This document shows, one piece after another, positions 44,666 through 54,292 of a DNA stretch of 64,000 nt. The stretch is from Pricia antarctica (GTDB lineage: Bacteria; Bacteroidota; Bacteroidia; Flavobacteriales; Flavobacteriaceae), in the NCBI GenBank assembly GCA_011050085.1, contig DRGL01000037.1, positions 1 to 64,000 on the forward strand, given 5' to 3'. Position numbers and translations under genes: made by a program. How positions within the stretch are numbered: position 1 is the stretch's first letter; each line of letters starts with the position of its first letter. The notes under the pieces were generated by a model. The model did not search any database. It saw only the letters and a program-made list of their open reading frames with translations, and had not been told where the DNA came from.

Positions 44666-46444
44666 CTAAAACGGAAAGAAATACGGAATAATAAAGGAAG
44701 CGGCAATCCAAGTTATGAGATTCAACGGGGTACCGAATTTCAAAAAATCGTTGAATTTATAATTACCAGGGGCATAGACCATCGTATTTGTCGGATAGCT
44801 CATTGGTGTCATAAAGGTCAGTGAACATGCAAACATAACTGCCACCAAAAACGGACGATAACTGATGTCCATAGCTGCGGCAAGGCTAATGACTACCGGG
44901 GCCATCAAAGCCGCAGTGGCCTTGCTAGATATCAAATTAGTAGATACGAAAGATACCAAGTATATAATGCTTAAGGTAATTCGAGCATCATACTGGCCCA
45001 AATTGGCTTCTATGAACTGAGCAATTAGTTCTGCACCTCCAGTCTTTTCAAGTGCTGCTCCCATCGATAGCACTCCCGCCATCATGAATATAACTTTCCA
45101 TTCAACCGCTTTATAGGCCTCGTTTGGGGTAAGTACACCAGTCAATATCATAAGAAGCGCGCCGACCATTGCGCTAATTAAAATGCCTGTCAAATTGAGG
45201 GCCGCTACTAAAATGACCCCTATTCCGATTAGAATAGCGGGAATTGCCTTTCTATAATCGGTCTTTTTCTTATCAAATTCTGAAAGGGTAACGATCAGTT
45301 TTTGCGATTCGAGTAGGTCTATCGTTTCCTGCTTACCCAATACCAATAACATATCGCCTTCACGAAGAGCCACTTGAGCCAATTTATCGATGATAATTTC
45401 ATTTCTATGACGAATGGCAAGTACAGATGAATTATATTTTTGGCTGAATTTTAATGCTTGTAGCGAGCTTCCGGTCAAGGATGAGCCAAATGGCAAAATC
45501 ACTTCATATAAGCGATAGCTGCTATTCTTTTGATCACTATCAGGGCGTTTGTCTCCGATAATATGATATCCCTTGGCCTCTAAGAGCCGATTAAAACTAG
45601 AAGGGGGTACAATAACTTTTAAAATGTCGCCTTGCAATAAAATGGTGCCAGGTCCGACGTGGTGATTTAAGATACCATCCCTGAAAATGGAGAGTATACG
45701 AACATCAAAATTTTCAACCAATTTTGATTTGATGACCGACCGGTTATTGTCAGGCGCGTCTTTTTCAACTTTAAGCTCCGTTATATATTCCTCGGCCGTT
45801 TTGGTCAGAGGCTCACTATCCTTACTTTTTGGAAGTAAAAGAGGACTCACCAAAAAGAGATAAACAAAGCCTATTATCAAAAGGCATAACGCAGCTCCAC
45901 TGAACTCGAACATGCCAAATTCTTCCAATCCGAATTTTTTGGCGTAGCTACTGACAAGAATATTGGTAGACGTTCCGATGAGGGTACATGTGCCGCCAAA
46001 AAGAGCTGCGAACGAGATGGGCATCAATAATTTCCCTGGGCTTATACCAGTTTCCTTACACACGGTCAAAGCAATCGGAAGAAGTAGGGCAACGACCGCC
46101 GTATCGTTTATAAAAGCGGAAAATACACCTGCAAGCAAGCAAAAGGTAATTAGTGCAACCGAGTAATGTATTTTGGCCAGCTTTATAATGCGATGACTTA
46201 AGCCATCCAAGATTCCGGAGTTGAAGACACCACCACTGACCACAAATATGCAGCCCAGGGTCAAGGTTGCCGGATGGTTGAATCCCGCAAATCCCTCTTC
46301 GGGACTCAGAACGCCTGCCACGATAAAAAGGGCCATAATCAAAATGGAGGTGGTATCTATCGAAAAATAATCCTTTACAAATAGAAAGACACCAATACCT
46401 ATGATGCAGAAGGTAAGAATCAAATCGATGCCCATAGCGACCAA
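44666..46444 (-). CDS. SLC13 family permease with TrkA-C domains
   Basis: The 592-residue inner membrane transporter has about 11-12 hydrophobic helices in two blocks (about residues 1-185 and 395-592). A cytoplasmic insert between them has two RCK_C/TrkA_C-like domains (NHHVGPGTILLQGDILKVI and LREGDMLLVLGKQETIDLL). Family signatures are FINDTAVVALLLPIAL, GGTCTLIGTSTNILVSSY and FMTPMSYPTNTMVYAPGNY. Members with this plan include sulfate and dicarboxylate carriers. It converges with the persulfide dioxygenase-like gene, which would fit a sulfur oxyanion, but that is inference. Methionine 4 (46435) is an alternative start. Confidence 0.9.
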   Translation of the reverse strand: MVAMGIDLILTFCIIGIGVFLFVKDYFSIDTTSILIMALFIVAGVLSPEEGFAGFNHPATLTLGCIFVVSGGVFNSGILDGLSHRIIKLAKIHYSVALITFCLLAGVFSAFINDTAVVALLLPIALTVCKETGISPGKLLMPISFAALFGGTCTLIGTSTNILVSSYAKKFGLEEFGMFEFSGAALCLLIIGFVYLFLVSPLLLPKSKDSEPLTKTAEEYITELKVEKDAPDNNRSVIKSKLVENFDVRILSIFRDGILNHHVGPGTILLQGDILKVIVPPSSFNRLLEAKGYHIIGDKRPDSDQKNSSYRLYEVILPFGSSLTGSSLQALKFSQKYNSSVLAIRHRNEIIIDKLAQVALREGDMLLVLGKQETIDLLESQKLIVTLSEFDKKKTDYRKAIPAILIGIGVILVAALNLTGILISAMVGALLMILTGVLTPNEAYKAVEWKVIFMMAGVLSMGAALEKTGGAELIAQFIEANLGQYDARITLSIIYLVSFVSTNLISSKATAALMAPVVISLAAAMDISYRPFLVAVMFACSLTFMTPMSYPTNTMVYAPGNYKFNDFLKFGTPLNLITWIAASFIIPYFFPF

Positions 46445-46495
46445 TAATTTTAACCTGCTAAATTAAGCGTTTTGTTTTGTTGATATATAAAAATA

Positions 46496-46530
46496 AACAG
46501 GCCTCGAAATTCGAGGCCTGTCTTTATTTT
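46496..46530 (-). terminator. Rho-independent terminator after the YtxH gene
   Basis: CAGGCCTCGAA (46498-46508) and TTCGAGGCCTG (46510-46520) form an 11-bp stem that meets almost at the centre; the real loop would be about five bases. T-rich DNA follows on the minus strand (complement of aaaaataaa). It lies 18 bp or more past the YtxH stop. Confidence 0.88.
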
Positions 46531-46547
46531 GTAAACCGGTATGTAGA

Positions 46548-46892
46548 TTAAGAAACAGTCACTTTTTTCTTTTTAAGTGCTTCTCCCTTTTTCTTAAGTT
46601 CCGCCAATTTTTTCTCCATTAACGGAATATATTCCTCAGTGTTCTGATGGGCTGCCTCACTAATTGCGTTTAAGCGTGACTCAAGATTTTCCTTTCCCTC
46701 ATAAAATTTTTGTTTTGTGGTGTTCTTTAACTGCTCTCCCGCTCTTAAAAGAGCGTCAGTGGCGTCTCCAGCACCTTTAGAGATTTTTTTTCTTGTCTCA
46801 GTACCACGGGCCGGTGCAAATAAAATTGAAAATGCAGCGCCTAATGCTGCTCCAGTAATAAGTGCCAATCCTATATTTTCTTTATTTTTCAT
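46548..46892 (-). CDS. YtxH domain small membrane-associated protein
   Basis: The 114-residue protein has one N-terminal hydrophobic segment rich in Gly and Ala (LALITGAALGAAFSILFAPA) followed by RGTETRKKISKG, the hallmark of YtxH/gas-vesicle-GvpP-like stress proteins. The rest is a Lys/Glu-rich helix (residues 40-114). YtxH proteins belong to the general stress regulon in Bacillus; the biochemical role is unknown. It stands alone between two operons and ends in a strong terminator. Confidence 0.88.
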   Translation of the reverse strand: MKNKENIGLALITGAALGAAFSILFAPARGTETRKKISKGAGDATDALLRAGEQLKNTTKQKFYEGKENLESRLNAISEAAHQNTEEYIPLMEKKLAELKKKGEALKKKKVTVS

Positions 46893-47065
46893 GTATATGT
46901 CTATTTTATTAATACTTAACTGCTAAAGTAAAGTATTTGTCTTTTTACGACTGCCCAAAACGATTAAGTTTTTGATGCTATCGCCATGCATTGATACTTA
47001 ATTTTATTAGATGATTCAAAAAATTCGGATTGGGTAATGGTATAGCATCTAATTATTTATCCTTT

Positions 47066-48253
47066 CTAAGGATTACCGATTTTGTATACCTGCTTTGCAA
47101 TTTCTAACTCTTCATTAGTTGGAATAACCAATATTTTCACTTTTGACCGCTCTGTGTTGATTTCACGAAGTTCAGTATGACGGTACTCATTTTTTTGTTT
47201 GTCGAGTTTTAAGCCTAAATAGTCCATATCCGTGCAAACCAAATTTCTTAGTTTGACTGAATTTTCACCTATGCCGGCTGTGAATATAACGGCATCCAAT
47301 CCGTTCATAGCTGCGGCATAGGCCCCGATTACTTTTTTAATGCGATAGGCATTCATTTCAAGTGCCAATTGGCAGGCCATGCTTCCATTTTCGGCTTCGG
47401 TCTGTATATCCCTCAAATCAGTAAAGCCCGTTAATCCGAGCATACCGCTCTTTTTGGTCAATAGCATGTTGACCTGGTCAGGAGTATAGTCCAATGTATT
47501 GATGAGGTGAAAAATTACGGAATGGTCTATATCCCCACTTCTAGTACCCATAATCAATCCGTTAGAAGGTGCGAAACCCATGCTGTGGTCCACACTTTTA
47601 CCATTGATAATGGCGGTCATGCTGCAACCGTTTCCCAAATGGATGGAAATAAGTTTTGAGGATGCCTTATCCAAATAAGCAATCGCTTTTTCGGATACGA
47701 ATTTATGACTGGTGCCATGAAAGCCATACACCTTGATTTTATGCTCTGTAAAGAAGCTATCTGGAATCGCATATTTACGAGCTTTTTCTGGCATAGTTTG
47801 ATGAAAGGCGGTATCAAAGACCGCTACCTGTACGGCTTTTGGAAAAAGCTTTTCTGCAACCCGGATACCTTCAAGGTGATGCGGATTATGCAGCGGTGCC
47901 AAAGAGGCATACTCCTCTATTTTTGCTTTTACTTTTTCGGTAATCGGCGTCGCATCGGAAAAAGCATCACCACCATGCACTACGCGATGACCGATGGCAT
48001 CGATATCTTCTGCATCTTTGACCGCACCTTTTGTTGGGTTAAGCAGCGATTCGGCAATTCTCTGAAGGCCTTGATAATGGGTTTTAATATCATCGACTTC
48101 CTCTATTTCAATCGTCTCGGAACGGTATTTAAAAACGGCGGTATCAGAGCCGATACGTTCAATCAGACCTGAGCAGATGACCTTTTGTTCTGGCATCTGA
48201 ATCAATTGAAATTTAAGGGAAGAGCTGCCTGCGTTAATAATAAGAATGTTCAT
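47066..48253 (-). CDS. ackA: Acetate kinase
   Basis: The 395-residue protein is full length for AckA. Motifs are MNILIINAGSSSLKFQL at the start, GHRVVHGGDAF, VFDTAFHQTMPEKA, KVYGFHGTSHKFV, ISIHLGNGCSM, GLIMGTRSGDIDHSV and IFTAGIGENSVKLR near the end. It converts acetyl phosphate and ADP to acetate and ATP, or the reverse. The pta gene lies 190 bp upstream on the same strand, so the two complete the acetate pathway. Acetyl phosphate may also feed response regulators. The start Met directly precedes the first beta-strand, as in homologues. Confidence 0.97.
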   Translation of the reverse strand: MNILIINAGSSSLKFQLIQMPEQKVICSGLIERIGSDTAVFKYRSETIEIEEVDDIKTHYQGLQRIAESLLNPTKGAVKDAEDIDAIGHRVVHGGDAFSDATPITEKVKAKIEEYASLAPLHNPHHLEGIRVAEKLFPKAVQVAVFDTAFHQTMPEKARKYAIPDSFFTEHKIKVYGFHGTSHKFVSEKAIAYLDKASSKLISIHLGNGCSMTAIINGKSVDHSMGFAPSNGLIMGTRSGDIDHSVIFHLINTLDYTPDQVNMLLTKKSGMLGLTGFTDLRDIQTEAENGSMACQLALEMNAYRIKKVIGAYAAAMNGLDAVIFTAGIGENSVKLRNLVCTDMDYLGLKLDKQKNEYRHTELREINTERSKVKILVIPTNEELEIAKQVYKIGNP

Positions 48254-48443
48254 ATCGGAAATTTAAAAATAGAAGAAATTTAGAATAAGTAAACTTTGGC
48301 TAAGGATAGCTTTGACAACATGTTCAAACAAATTGGGTTTTACTGTTGTACCGCTGGCAAGGCTTACTATTTTCGCTGTAATTTTTAGATCTGACACATA
48401 GATGCTTCAAAAGCTATACGAAACGCAAAGCCTCAATATACCA

Positions 48444-50537
48444 TTAAATTCCCTGTGCCTGTATCGCCGTTATTACCACCGTATTGAAAATATCGTCAAC
48501 CGTACAACCGCGGCTCAAGTCGTTTACAGGTTTGTTCAGGCCTTGTAACATGGGTCCGATAGCCAAGGCTCCAGTTTCCCGTTGCACTGCTTTGTAGGTA
48601 TTGTTACCGGTATTAAGGTCAGGAAAAATGAATACCGTCGCCTTTCCGGCTACCTGGGAATGGGGCAATTTGCTTAGGCCCACTTTTAGGTCTACTGCCG
48701 CATCGTATTGAATTGGACCTTCGACTTTTAAATCGGGCCGTTTTTGTTTTACAATTTCGGTTGCTCTTCGAACCCGGTCAACATCTTCACCGATACCCGA
48801 TGCACCGGAGGAGTAGGATAGCATGGCTATTCGAGGTTCGATACCAAATGCTGCACTTGTGTCTGCCGATGAAATCGCGATTTCCGCCAATTCTTCTGCG
48901 TTGGGATTGGGATTAATAGCACAATCCCCGAAAACTACCACGCGGTTTGGCAGGCACATAAAGAATACGGATGATACCAAAGAAACGTTCGGTTTGGTCT
49001 TTACGAACTGCAATGCAGGCAAAATGGTATGCTGGGTGGTATGAACCGCTCCGGAAACCATGCCATCGGCATGACCTTGATAGACCATCATGGTACCAAA
49101 ATAAGAAACATCTTCCATTAGGTCCCGTGCCATGGTCAGGTCTACGTTTCGGTGTTTCCGTTTTTCGAACAGGGTTTTGGCGTACGTTTCGAAATATGGG
49201 GACGCCACTGGGTCTATGATATTGATTTTCTTCAGGTCAAGACCGAGTTCCAAATTTTCGTTTTTTTCTGTAATCTGAGTCAGATTCCCTAATAAAGTAA
49301 TCTCGACCGCATCTATATCGGTCAATAATTTGACGGCTCTCAAAATACGGTCATCCGTTCCCTCCGGTAGTACGATATGTTTTTTTCGCGTTTTCGCCCG
49401 TTTTAAGAGATTGTACTGAAACATTCTAGGCGTTATCCCTTCAGCCTGAAATGTAATCAGTCTTTCCGCTAGTATATCCGTTGAAACATATTTATCAAAA
49501 TCACTAATCGACGTCTTGATTTTATCCGTATTCTCGGCATACATTTTTGACTTAATGGCTCCGATTTCGTTGGCCATTGCAAAGGTGCCCCCTTCTACAG
49601 AGATAATTGGCACGACTTCCGAAAGGCCCTCTATTAATTTTCGAATGCTGTCTTCGGGAGTGATACCGCCGGTCAAAACAATACCGGATACCGCAGGATA
49701 ATTGGCTGATATATTAGCCTGTAAGGCTCCCAAGATGATATCAGCCCTATCCCCAGGGGTAATGACAAGTCCGTTTTCCTTTAGATGGATGAGGTAATTG
49801 CGTAGCTGCATGGCCCCGACGCTGAATCCGTCTACTTGGTTGTTGAGGTAGGCTTCCCCAAAAAGGATTTTTCCGTTTAGGGTATCACAGATTTCCTTTA
49901 CCGAAGGATTCGCCAACACAGGATTAAGGGGAATGGCATTGACCAAAACCGAAGGAGGAAGTTGTTTTTTAAGTCCCGCTACTACCAAATCCACATTTTC
50001 TGGCAATACTTTATTTCCAATAACGGCCAGTACGTTTACGCCTTTATCCTTGAAGGTATCATAGGCAATCTGAAGATTGCCGACTAGGCCATCCAAGGTT
50101 TTCCCCACACCACTGGCAAGTAAAATGGCAGGAATACCCAGATTCTTGGCGATGACTACATTGATATCAAATTCGATGATGGCGCCTTCACCCGAGAAGC
50201 TAGTACCTTCGACCAAAACAAAATCATAGCGTTCTTCGACGGCCTTATATTTTTCAATTATTCTGCCAATAATCTCGTCGTCTCGGTCTTCATTTTTTCT
50301 TTGAATGACCTCACTACGGGTAAAGGCATATGCATCGGAAAAAGGAATATCCAAATTAAAATATTGAGTGATGGTTTTAATATGGTTATCAACTTCCCCT
50401 GCCTTAAAATCGTCGATAATCGGTCTAAAATAGCCCACTTTGGCCGCTTTGCCCAGCAGCAATTGCATTAACCCGAGCGATATGATAGACTTGCCGCTAT
50501 CGGGTTCGGTAGTAGCAATATAAACGGCTTTGCTCAT
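48444..50537 (-). CDS. pta: Phosphate acetyltransferase (long form)
   Basis: The 697-residue protein is the long Pta with a BioD-like P-loop domain at the N-terminus (AVYIATTEPDSGKSIISLGL), a DRTGG-like middle domain (about 215-330, including LTGGITPEDSIRKL), and the catalytic PTA_PTB domain (about 370-697). The latter includes IVLPEGTDDRILRA, GMVSGAVHTTQHTILPALQF, SVFFMCLPNRVVVFGDCAIN and SYSSGASGIGEDVDRVR. It interconverts acetyl-CoA and acetyl phosphate. The middle and N-terminal domains usually serve regulation. A -7 box lies 20 bp upstream. Confidence 0.97.
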   Translation of the reverse strand: MSKAVYIATTEPDSGKSIISLGLMQLLLGKAAKVGYFRPIIDDFKAGEVDNHIKTITQYFNLDIPFSDAYAFTRSEVIQRKNEDRDDEIIGRIIEKYKAVEERYDFVLVEGTSFSGEGAIIEFDINVVIAKNLGIPAILLASGVGKTLDGLVGNLQIAYDTFKDKGVNVLAVIGNKVLPENVDLVVAGLKKQLPPSVLVNAIPLNPVLANPSVKEICDTLNGKILFGEAYLNNQVDGFSVGAMQLRNYLIHLKENGLVITPGDRADIILGALQANISANYPAVSGIVLTGGITPEDSIRKLIEGLSEVVPIISVEGGTFAMANEIGAIKSKMYAENTDKIKTSISDFDKYVSTDILAERLITFQAEGITPRMFQYNLLKRAKTRKKHIVLPEGTDDRILRAVKLLTDIDAVEITLLGNLTQITEKNENLELGLDLKKINIIDPVASPYFETYAKTLFEKRKHRNVDLTMARDLMEDVSYFGTMMVYQGHADGMVSGAVHTTQHTILPALQFVKTKPNVSLVSSVFFMCLPNRVVVFGDCAINPNPNAEELAEIAISSADTSAAFGIEPRIAMLSYSSGASGIGEDVDRVRRATEIVKQKRPDLKVEGPIQYDAAVDLKVGLSKLPHSQVAGKATVFIFPDLNTGNNTYKAVQRETGALAIGPMLQGLNKPVNDLSRGCTVDDIFNTVVITAIQAQGI

Positions 50538-50556
50538 TTTATTCTTTTATATATGG

Positions 50557-50564
50557 CAAAGATA
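50557..50564 (-). promoter_or_regulatory. -7 box of pta
   Basis: The minus strand reads TATCTTTG, a perfect TAnnTTTG match, 19 bp before the pta start codon at 50537. No well-spaced -33 TTG is seen. Confidence 0.5.
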
Positions 50565-51111
50565 AGGCTAAGCTTTAGTATCGGTATGTATTTTGAGGCG
50601 CTTTTGACATTTCGGTATAACGACCTTAGAATCTATTTTAATATTAGAATTAAGTACTCTGGCCGTATAAGTGATGAAAAGTTTTCGTTAGGCAGATTAT
50701 ACAAATGATACAGTTTAAGAAAGTGATTTAGGAATAGCTGTTGAAAAGGATGGGTTTAGTAAAGCGTCTGTAGTGCTAAGACTATTGTTGGATATAAATT
50801 AGGCCAAAATCGCTAAAAAATTTAAAGCCAATCCATAGAAAAGAAACTTGCAGAGTGTATTGCCATAGTTTGGCTAAGAACCGTACTGAAACTCACTACT
50901 TTCAATCTTCCTCCGATAGTTTTATATTGGAAGAAAAGGGGGTATATCCATAAACGTTACTTGATTTTAACAATCCTTCTTAAAATGTAATGCGGCCAAC
51001 CTTTCCTGGGATGTTTAAAGAGGACTTTTTATATTTATCACTAGATTTTTACTTTATAATGACTTTCATTATCTAAAACTTTTGTTATTAGGATGATTTT
51101 TATTCCTAAGT

Positions 51112-51119
51112 TATATTTG
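51112..51119 (+). promoter_or_regulatory. -7 box of the histidine kinase / NtrC operon
   Basis: TATATTTG matches TAnnTTTG, 34 bp before the ATG at 51154. No TTG at the usual -33 distance. Confidence 0.45.
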
Positions 51120-51153
51120 AGACATTTATAATGTCAAAAAGAAACTAATCGAA

Positions 51154-52242
51154 ATGACAACGGCCGAAGCAAAGCTAAAAGAGCGCGTAAAGGAACTGAC
51201 CTGTCTTTATGAAGTCACGTCCATTATTGTAAATTCTGATTATGACCGCCTTGAAGCTTCACTACAAGATATAGTTGAGAGTTTAAAAAGAGGTTGGCAA
51301 TTTATTGATGATACAGAAGTCTTTCTCTCCGTAGGTGAATATGAAACTCAAACTGAAAATTTTAAGAAAGACAAGGTCGCATTGCGGTCGAATGTCAAGG
51401 TTTTCAATAAAATCGACGGTCATATTGAAGTTGCATATCCGGCGCATAGATATACAATCGAGGATTTTTTAGAGGAGGAACAGATTTTGTTGGACAATGT
51501 GAGTCTTGCTGTCGGGAGTTTGTTGGAACGTAAACATATCCGAGAAAGCGAAGCTACTGCCCGTAGACAAATGGAACATGCGGACCGTTTGCATATTCTT
51601 GGTGAAATAACGGCCGGAATTGCGCATGAATTGAATACCCCTTTAGCGAATATACTTGGGTTTGCAGAACTTCTCAAAGAAAGTGTTAGGGATCCGGCCA
51701 ATATTCGAGATTTAAAAAAGATAATGGATAATGCCATTTTCAGTCGGGAAATTGTAAAAAAACTAATGTTCTTCGCTTGTGAAATGCCGCAGGAAATGAA
51801 AGTTGTCTCATTGAAGCCGGTTATTGAAAGTGTTGTAAAGTTGCTTGCGCCATCTTTGCGCGAAAAAAAAATAAAGCTGAATACCTCGTTCAATAGTGAC
51901 TCTGTCGAACTTCGGGCCGATACCGTTCAATTGACACAAGTCTTGTTCAATATTATTATGAATGCCGTCTATTATTCCCCTTTCGGTGGATTGATTCATG
52001 TCAGTGTAACCGAAATAGAAAATAAAATCTGTATTAGTATTTCGGATGAAGGCAGTGGTATTACGGCCGAACATGCGGATAAGATTTTTGAGCCCTTTTT
52101 TACGACCAAACCCATTGGCGAAGGTTCAGGATTAGGCCTCAGCGTCGTTCACGGTATAATGGGCAGTCATAAAGGCGTTATAGCACATAAACCGAATACG
52201 CCCAAAGGAACTATATTTACCGTTGAGTTTCCTAAATCGTAA
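51154..52242 (+). CDS. Cytoplasmic sensor histidine kinase (NtrB-like)
   Basis: The 362-residue protein has no membrane segment. An N-terminal GAF-like region (about residues 10-120) starts with a helical stretch (ERVKELTCLYEVTSIIV). It leads into a HisKA domain with ITAGIAHELNTPLANILGF and a full HATPase: N-box LFNIIMNAVYYSP, G1 ISDEGSGI, F-box FEPFFTTK and G2 GEGSGLGLSVV. It is followed after 2 bp by an NtrC-type regulator gene, clearly its partner. A soluble sensor that reads a cytoplasmic signal is likely. Confidence 0.93.
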   Translation: MTTAEAKLKERVKELTCLYEVTSIIVNSDYDRLEASLQDIVESLKRGWQFIDDTEVFLSVGEYETQTENFKKDKVALRSNVKVFNKIDGHIEVAYPAHRYTIEDFLEEEQILLDNVSLAVGSLLERKHIRESEATARRQMEHADRLHILGEITAGIAHELNTPLANILGFAELLKESVRDPANIRDLKKIMDNAIFSREIVKKLMFFACEMPQEMKVVSLKPVIESVVKLLAPSLREKKIKLNTSFNSDSVELRADTVQLTQVLFNIIMNAVYYSPFGGLIHVSVTEIENKICISISDEGSGITAEHADKIFEPFFTTKPIGEGSGLGLSVVHGIMGSHKGVIAHKPNTPKGTIFTVEFPKS

Positions 52243-52244
52243 AT

Positions 52245-53567
52245 ATGGCATTGCGCAAAGAGAATATTCTTATCGTAGATGATGACATCGATATTTTAGA
52301 GCTATTACAACGGCATTTAAAATCGATGAACTACCATACCTACAAGGCCATTTCCGTAAAGGAAGCGCTTTTTATCTTGAAGGATACATTTATCGATTTG
52401 TTGATTACGGATATACAAATGCCCGAAATCGACGGTCTCCAGTTATTGAAATTTACGAATGAGCATTACCCTCAAATGCCGAAACTTGTTGTTACGGGGT
52501 ATCCTTCCGTCAATGGTGCCTTGCAGGTGATTCAATCCGGGGCTATGGATTACCTGACCAAACCTTTTACTAAAGATGAATTAAAGGAAGGTATAGAAAA
52601 GGCATTTGCCCATGGGGTCGAGCGAGCTATGGCAAAGCCGAAAACCGCAACTTTTAAAAATAATCCGTATGCTGATATGGTAGGCGAATCAAGCGCCTTT
52701 CATAAAGTTATACATATTGTGGAGCGGGTCAAGGATAATATGGCAACCGTGTTAATACAAGGTGAAAGTGGTACGGGGAAGGAACTGGTGGCGAGAGCCA
52801 TTCACTATTCCGGTACGTTCTCGCGTAAGCCTTTTATTGCCGTAAATTGTGGCGCCATTCCAGAAAATCTCCAAGAGGCCGAACTTTTCGGATATATGAA
52901 GGGTGCTTTTACCGGAGCCGATCAAAACCGAAATGGATTTTTCCAAGCCGCCCAAGGGGGAACACTTTTTTTGGACGAAATAGGTAGTGCTTCATTGGCG
53001 GTACAGACAAAACTGCTGCGTGCACTTCAAGAAAAGGAAATAACAAAAGTGGGTTCGCAGAAGGCGGAAAAAGTCAATATTCGGATTATTGCCGCTACTA
53101 ATGCCAATCTTTTGGAAGACATAAAAAACAATAATTTTAGGCAAGACCTCTTTTACCGTCTGACCGTTGTTGAAATTCATGTGCCGCCATTGAGGGAACG
53201 AAAATCGGATATACCACTTTTGGTCGAGAAGTTCTTGCGTAAATATGGTGTTGAATATAAAGATCGCTTACTTCGTATTACACCGGAAGTGCTCCGGATT
53301 TTGGAACGATACAATTGGCCGGGTAATATCCGTGAACTGGAAAACATTGTTCAGCGAATGGTAATCATGTCCGATGGAATCTTAGAAGTCAAGGATGTTC
53401 CGGACTTTTTAAAATATAAAATAGACTTTCCCGAATCCGGATTCCTTTCCCTTCGGGAAATGGAAAAAAAATACATACAAAGGGTACTGATTCACACTCA
53501 GGCCAATAAGACCAAAGCTGCTGAAATTCTTCAGATTGACCGTAAAACCCTACGAAGTAAAATATAG
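52245..53567 (+). CDS. NtrC-type sigma-54-dependent response regulator
   Basis: The 440-residue protein has a receiver domain (acidic pocket VDDDID, acceptor Asp in LLITDIQMPEID, Lys in YLTKPFTKDE). The sigma-54 AAA+ domain (about 143-375) has Walker A GESGTGKE, the sigma-54 contact loop GYMKGAFTGAD, Walker B GGTLFLDEIG and R-fingers in NNFRQDLFYRL. A Fis-type helix-turn-helix ends the protein (KTKAAEILQIDRKTLRSKI). It should activate sigma-54 promoters. A fitting promoter occurs about 130 bp downstream of its own stop, in front of the next gene. Confidence 0.95.
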   Translation: MALRKENILIVDDDIDILELLQRHLKSMNYHTYKAISVKEALFILKDTFIDLLITDIQMPEIDGLQLLKFTNEHYPQMPKLVVTGYPSVNGALQVIQSGAMDYLTKPFTKDELKEGIEKAFAHGVERAMAKPKTATFKNNPYADMVGESSAFHKVIHIVERVKDNMATVLIQGESGTGKELVARAIHYSGTFSRKPFIAVNCGAIPENLQEAELFGYMKGAFTGADQNRNGFFQAAQGGTLFLDEIGSASLAVQTKLLRALQEKEITKVGSQKAEKVNIRIIAATNANLLEDIKNNNFRQDLFYRLTVVEIHVPPLRERKSDIPLLVEKFLRKYGVEYKDRLLRITPEVLRILERYNWPGNIRELENIVQRMVIMSDGILEVKDVPDFLKYKIDFPESGFLSLREMEKKYIQRVLIHTQANKTKAAEILQIDRKTLRSKI

Positions 53568-53698
53568 TGATAGTCCGAGTAGAATTTCCCTAAGCGGGGA
53601 GTTTTTACTCATTGCTAAAAAACGCGAACCTCTTCATTGTAAATTTAGTGTATTGAATTTCAATCAGTTATAATCGCATCCAGTGCCACCCAGTTTCA

Positions 53699-53716
53699 AA
53701 GGCATGTCTTTTGCTT
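53699..53716 (+). promoter_or_regulatory. Candidate sigma-54 promoter
   Basis: The sequence AAGGCATGTCTTTTGCTT has GG at 53701-53702 and GC at 53713-53714 with 10 bases between, the -24/-12 spacing. It matches TGGCAYG-N4-TTGCW except for the first T. It lies 54 bp before the ATG at 53770 and directly after an NtrC-type regulator gene. Confidence 0.7.
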
Positions 53717-53769
53717 TTTAAGACTCAAAGAATAAAACCTTGAGATTAGTAATCCTAAAAACAATAGAT

Positions 53770-54132
53770 ATGATAAAGTATGCCATTGCCCTGTTATTTT
53801 CGATTAGTGTTATGAATGCACAAGAATCCGTAAATCAAAAATTGACCAATATAGAGATCGGGGACGTTTTCGAAATTGGCAAACTGAAGTCCATTACGTA
53901 CAAACACATCAATTTTCCCAGAGCCAACTTTATAATAAAACGAGGTGGTATTGCCAATTATAAACGAGCAGAAGGGGAAAGAGTAGTCGTAGTTTCTATA
54001 AAGGAAAAGAAAGACGGAACAACTCAAGTTAACCTAAAACGCACTGACGGTGGCCGCTTTTTTGGAAGTCACGCCGTAGTTTCGGCAGACCTCAAGGAAG
54101 CTTTGGAATCCGGGGAATTGGAAATTCTATAA
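53770..54132 (+). CDS. Small secreted protein, sigma-54-controlled candidate
   Basis: From ATG 53770 the protein is 120 residues with a signal peptide (MIKYAIALLFSISVMNAQES). A TTG at 53740 would add 10 residues and weaken the signal peptide. The mature part has beta-like stretches (IEIGDVFEIGKLKSITYKHI, RVVVVSIKEKKDGTTQVNL) and I do not recognise a family. The sigma-54 promoter at 53699-53716 makes it the best target of the NtrC-type regulator encoded just upstream. Its location should be the periplasm. Role unknown. Confidence 0.8.
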   Translation: MIKYAIALLFSISVMNAQESVNQKLTNIEIGDVFEIGKLKSITYKHINFPRANFIIKRGGIANYKRAEGERVVVVSIKEKKDGTTQVNLKRTDGGRFFGSHAVVSADLKEALESGELEIL

Positions 54133-54292
54133 GGGTACCTTAACTGGCCAAAGCAGGGGAGGGTTCAAATTTATCCCTTGCTTTCCAAGTGTTGCTTTAG
54201 CTGCAATACAGTTTTAAATTAAGAAGGCAAAGAGCCCATTACTTTATCCAACCTCCTAAACAAGTTATTTGTAAAATCTAAAAATAAAAGCC

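Larger units (their letters stand above)
50538..51153. other. Divergent intergenic region between pta and the histidine kinase
   Basis: This 616-bp AT-rich stretch has a -7 box for pta at one end and one for the kinase at the other. I see no reading frame, RNA gene, strong hairpin or sigma-54 motif in the middle. Confidence 0.6.

Noticed and set aside
47059-47073. Short inverted repeat at the ackA stop codon
   Set aside because: ATCCTT-N3-AAGGAT is only 6 bp, overlaps coding sequence and has no U tract, so it is too weak to call a terminator.
47705-48172. 155-codon plus-strand frame
   Set aside because: It lies wholly antisense to ackA.
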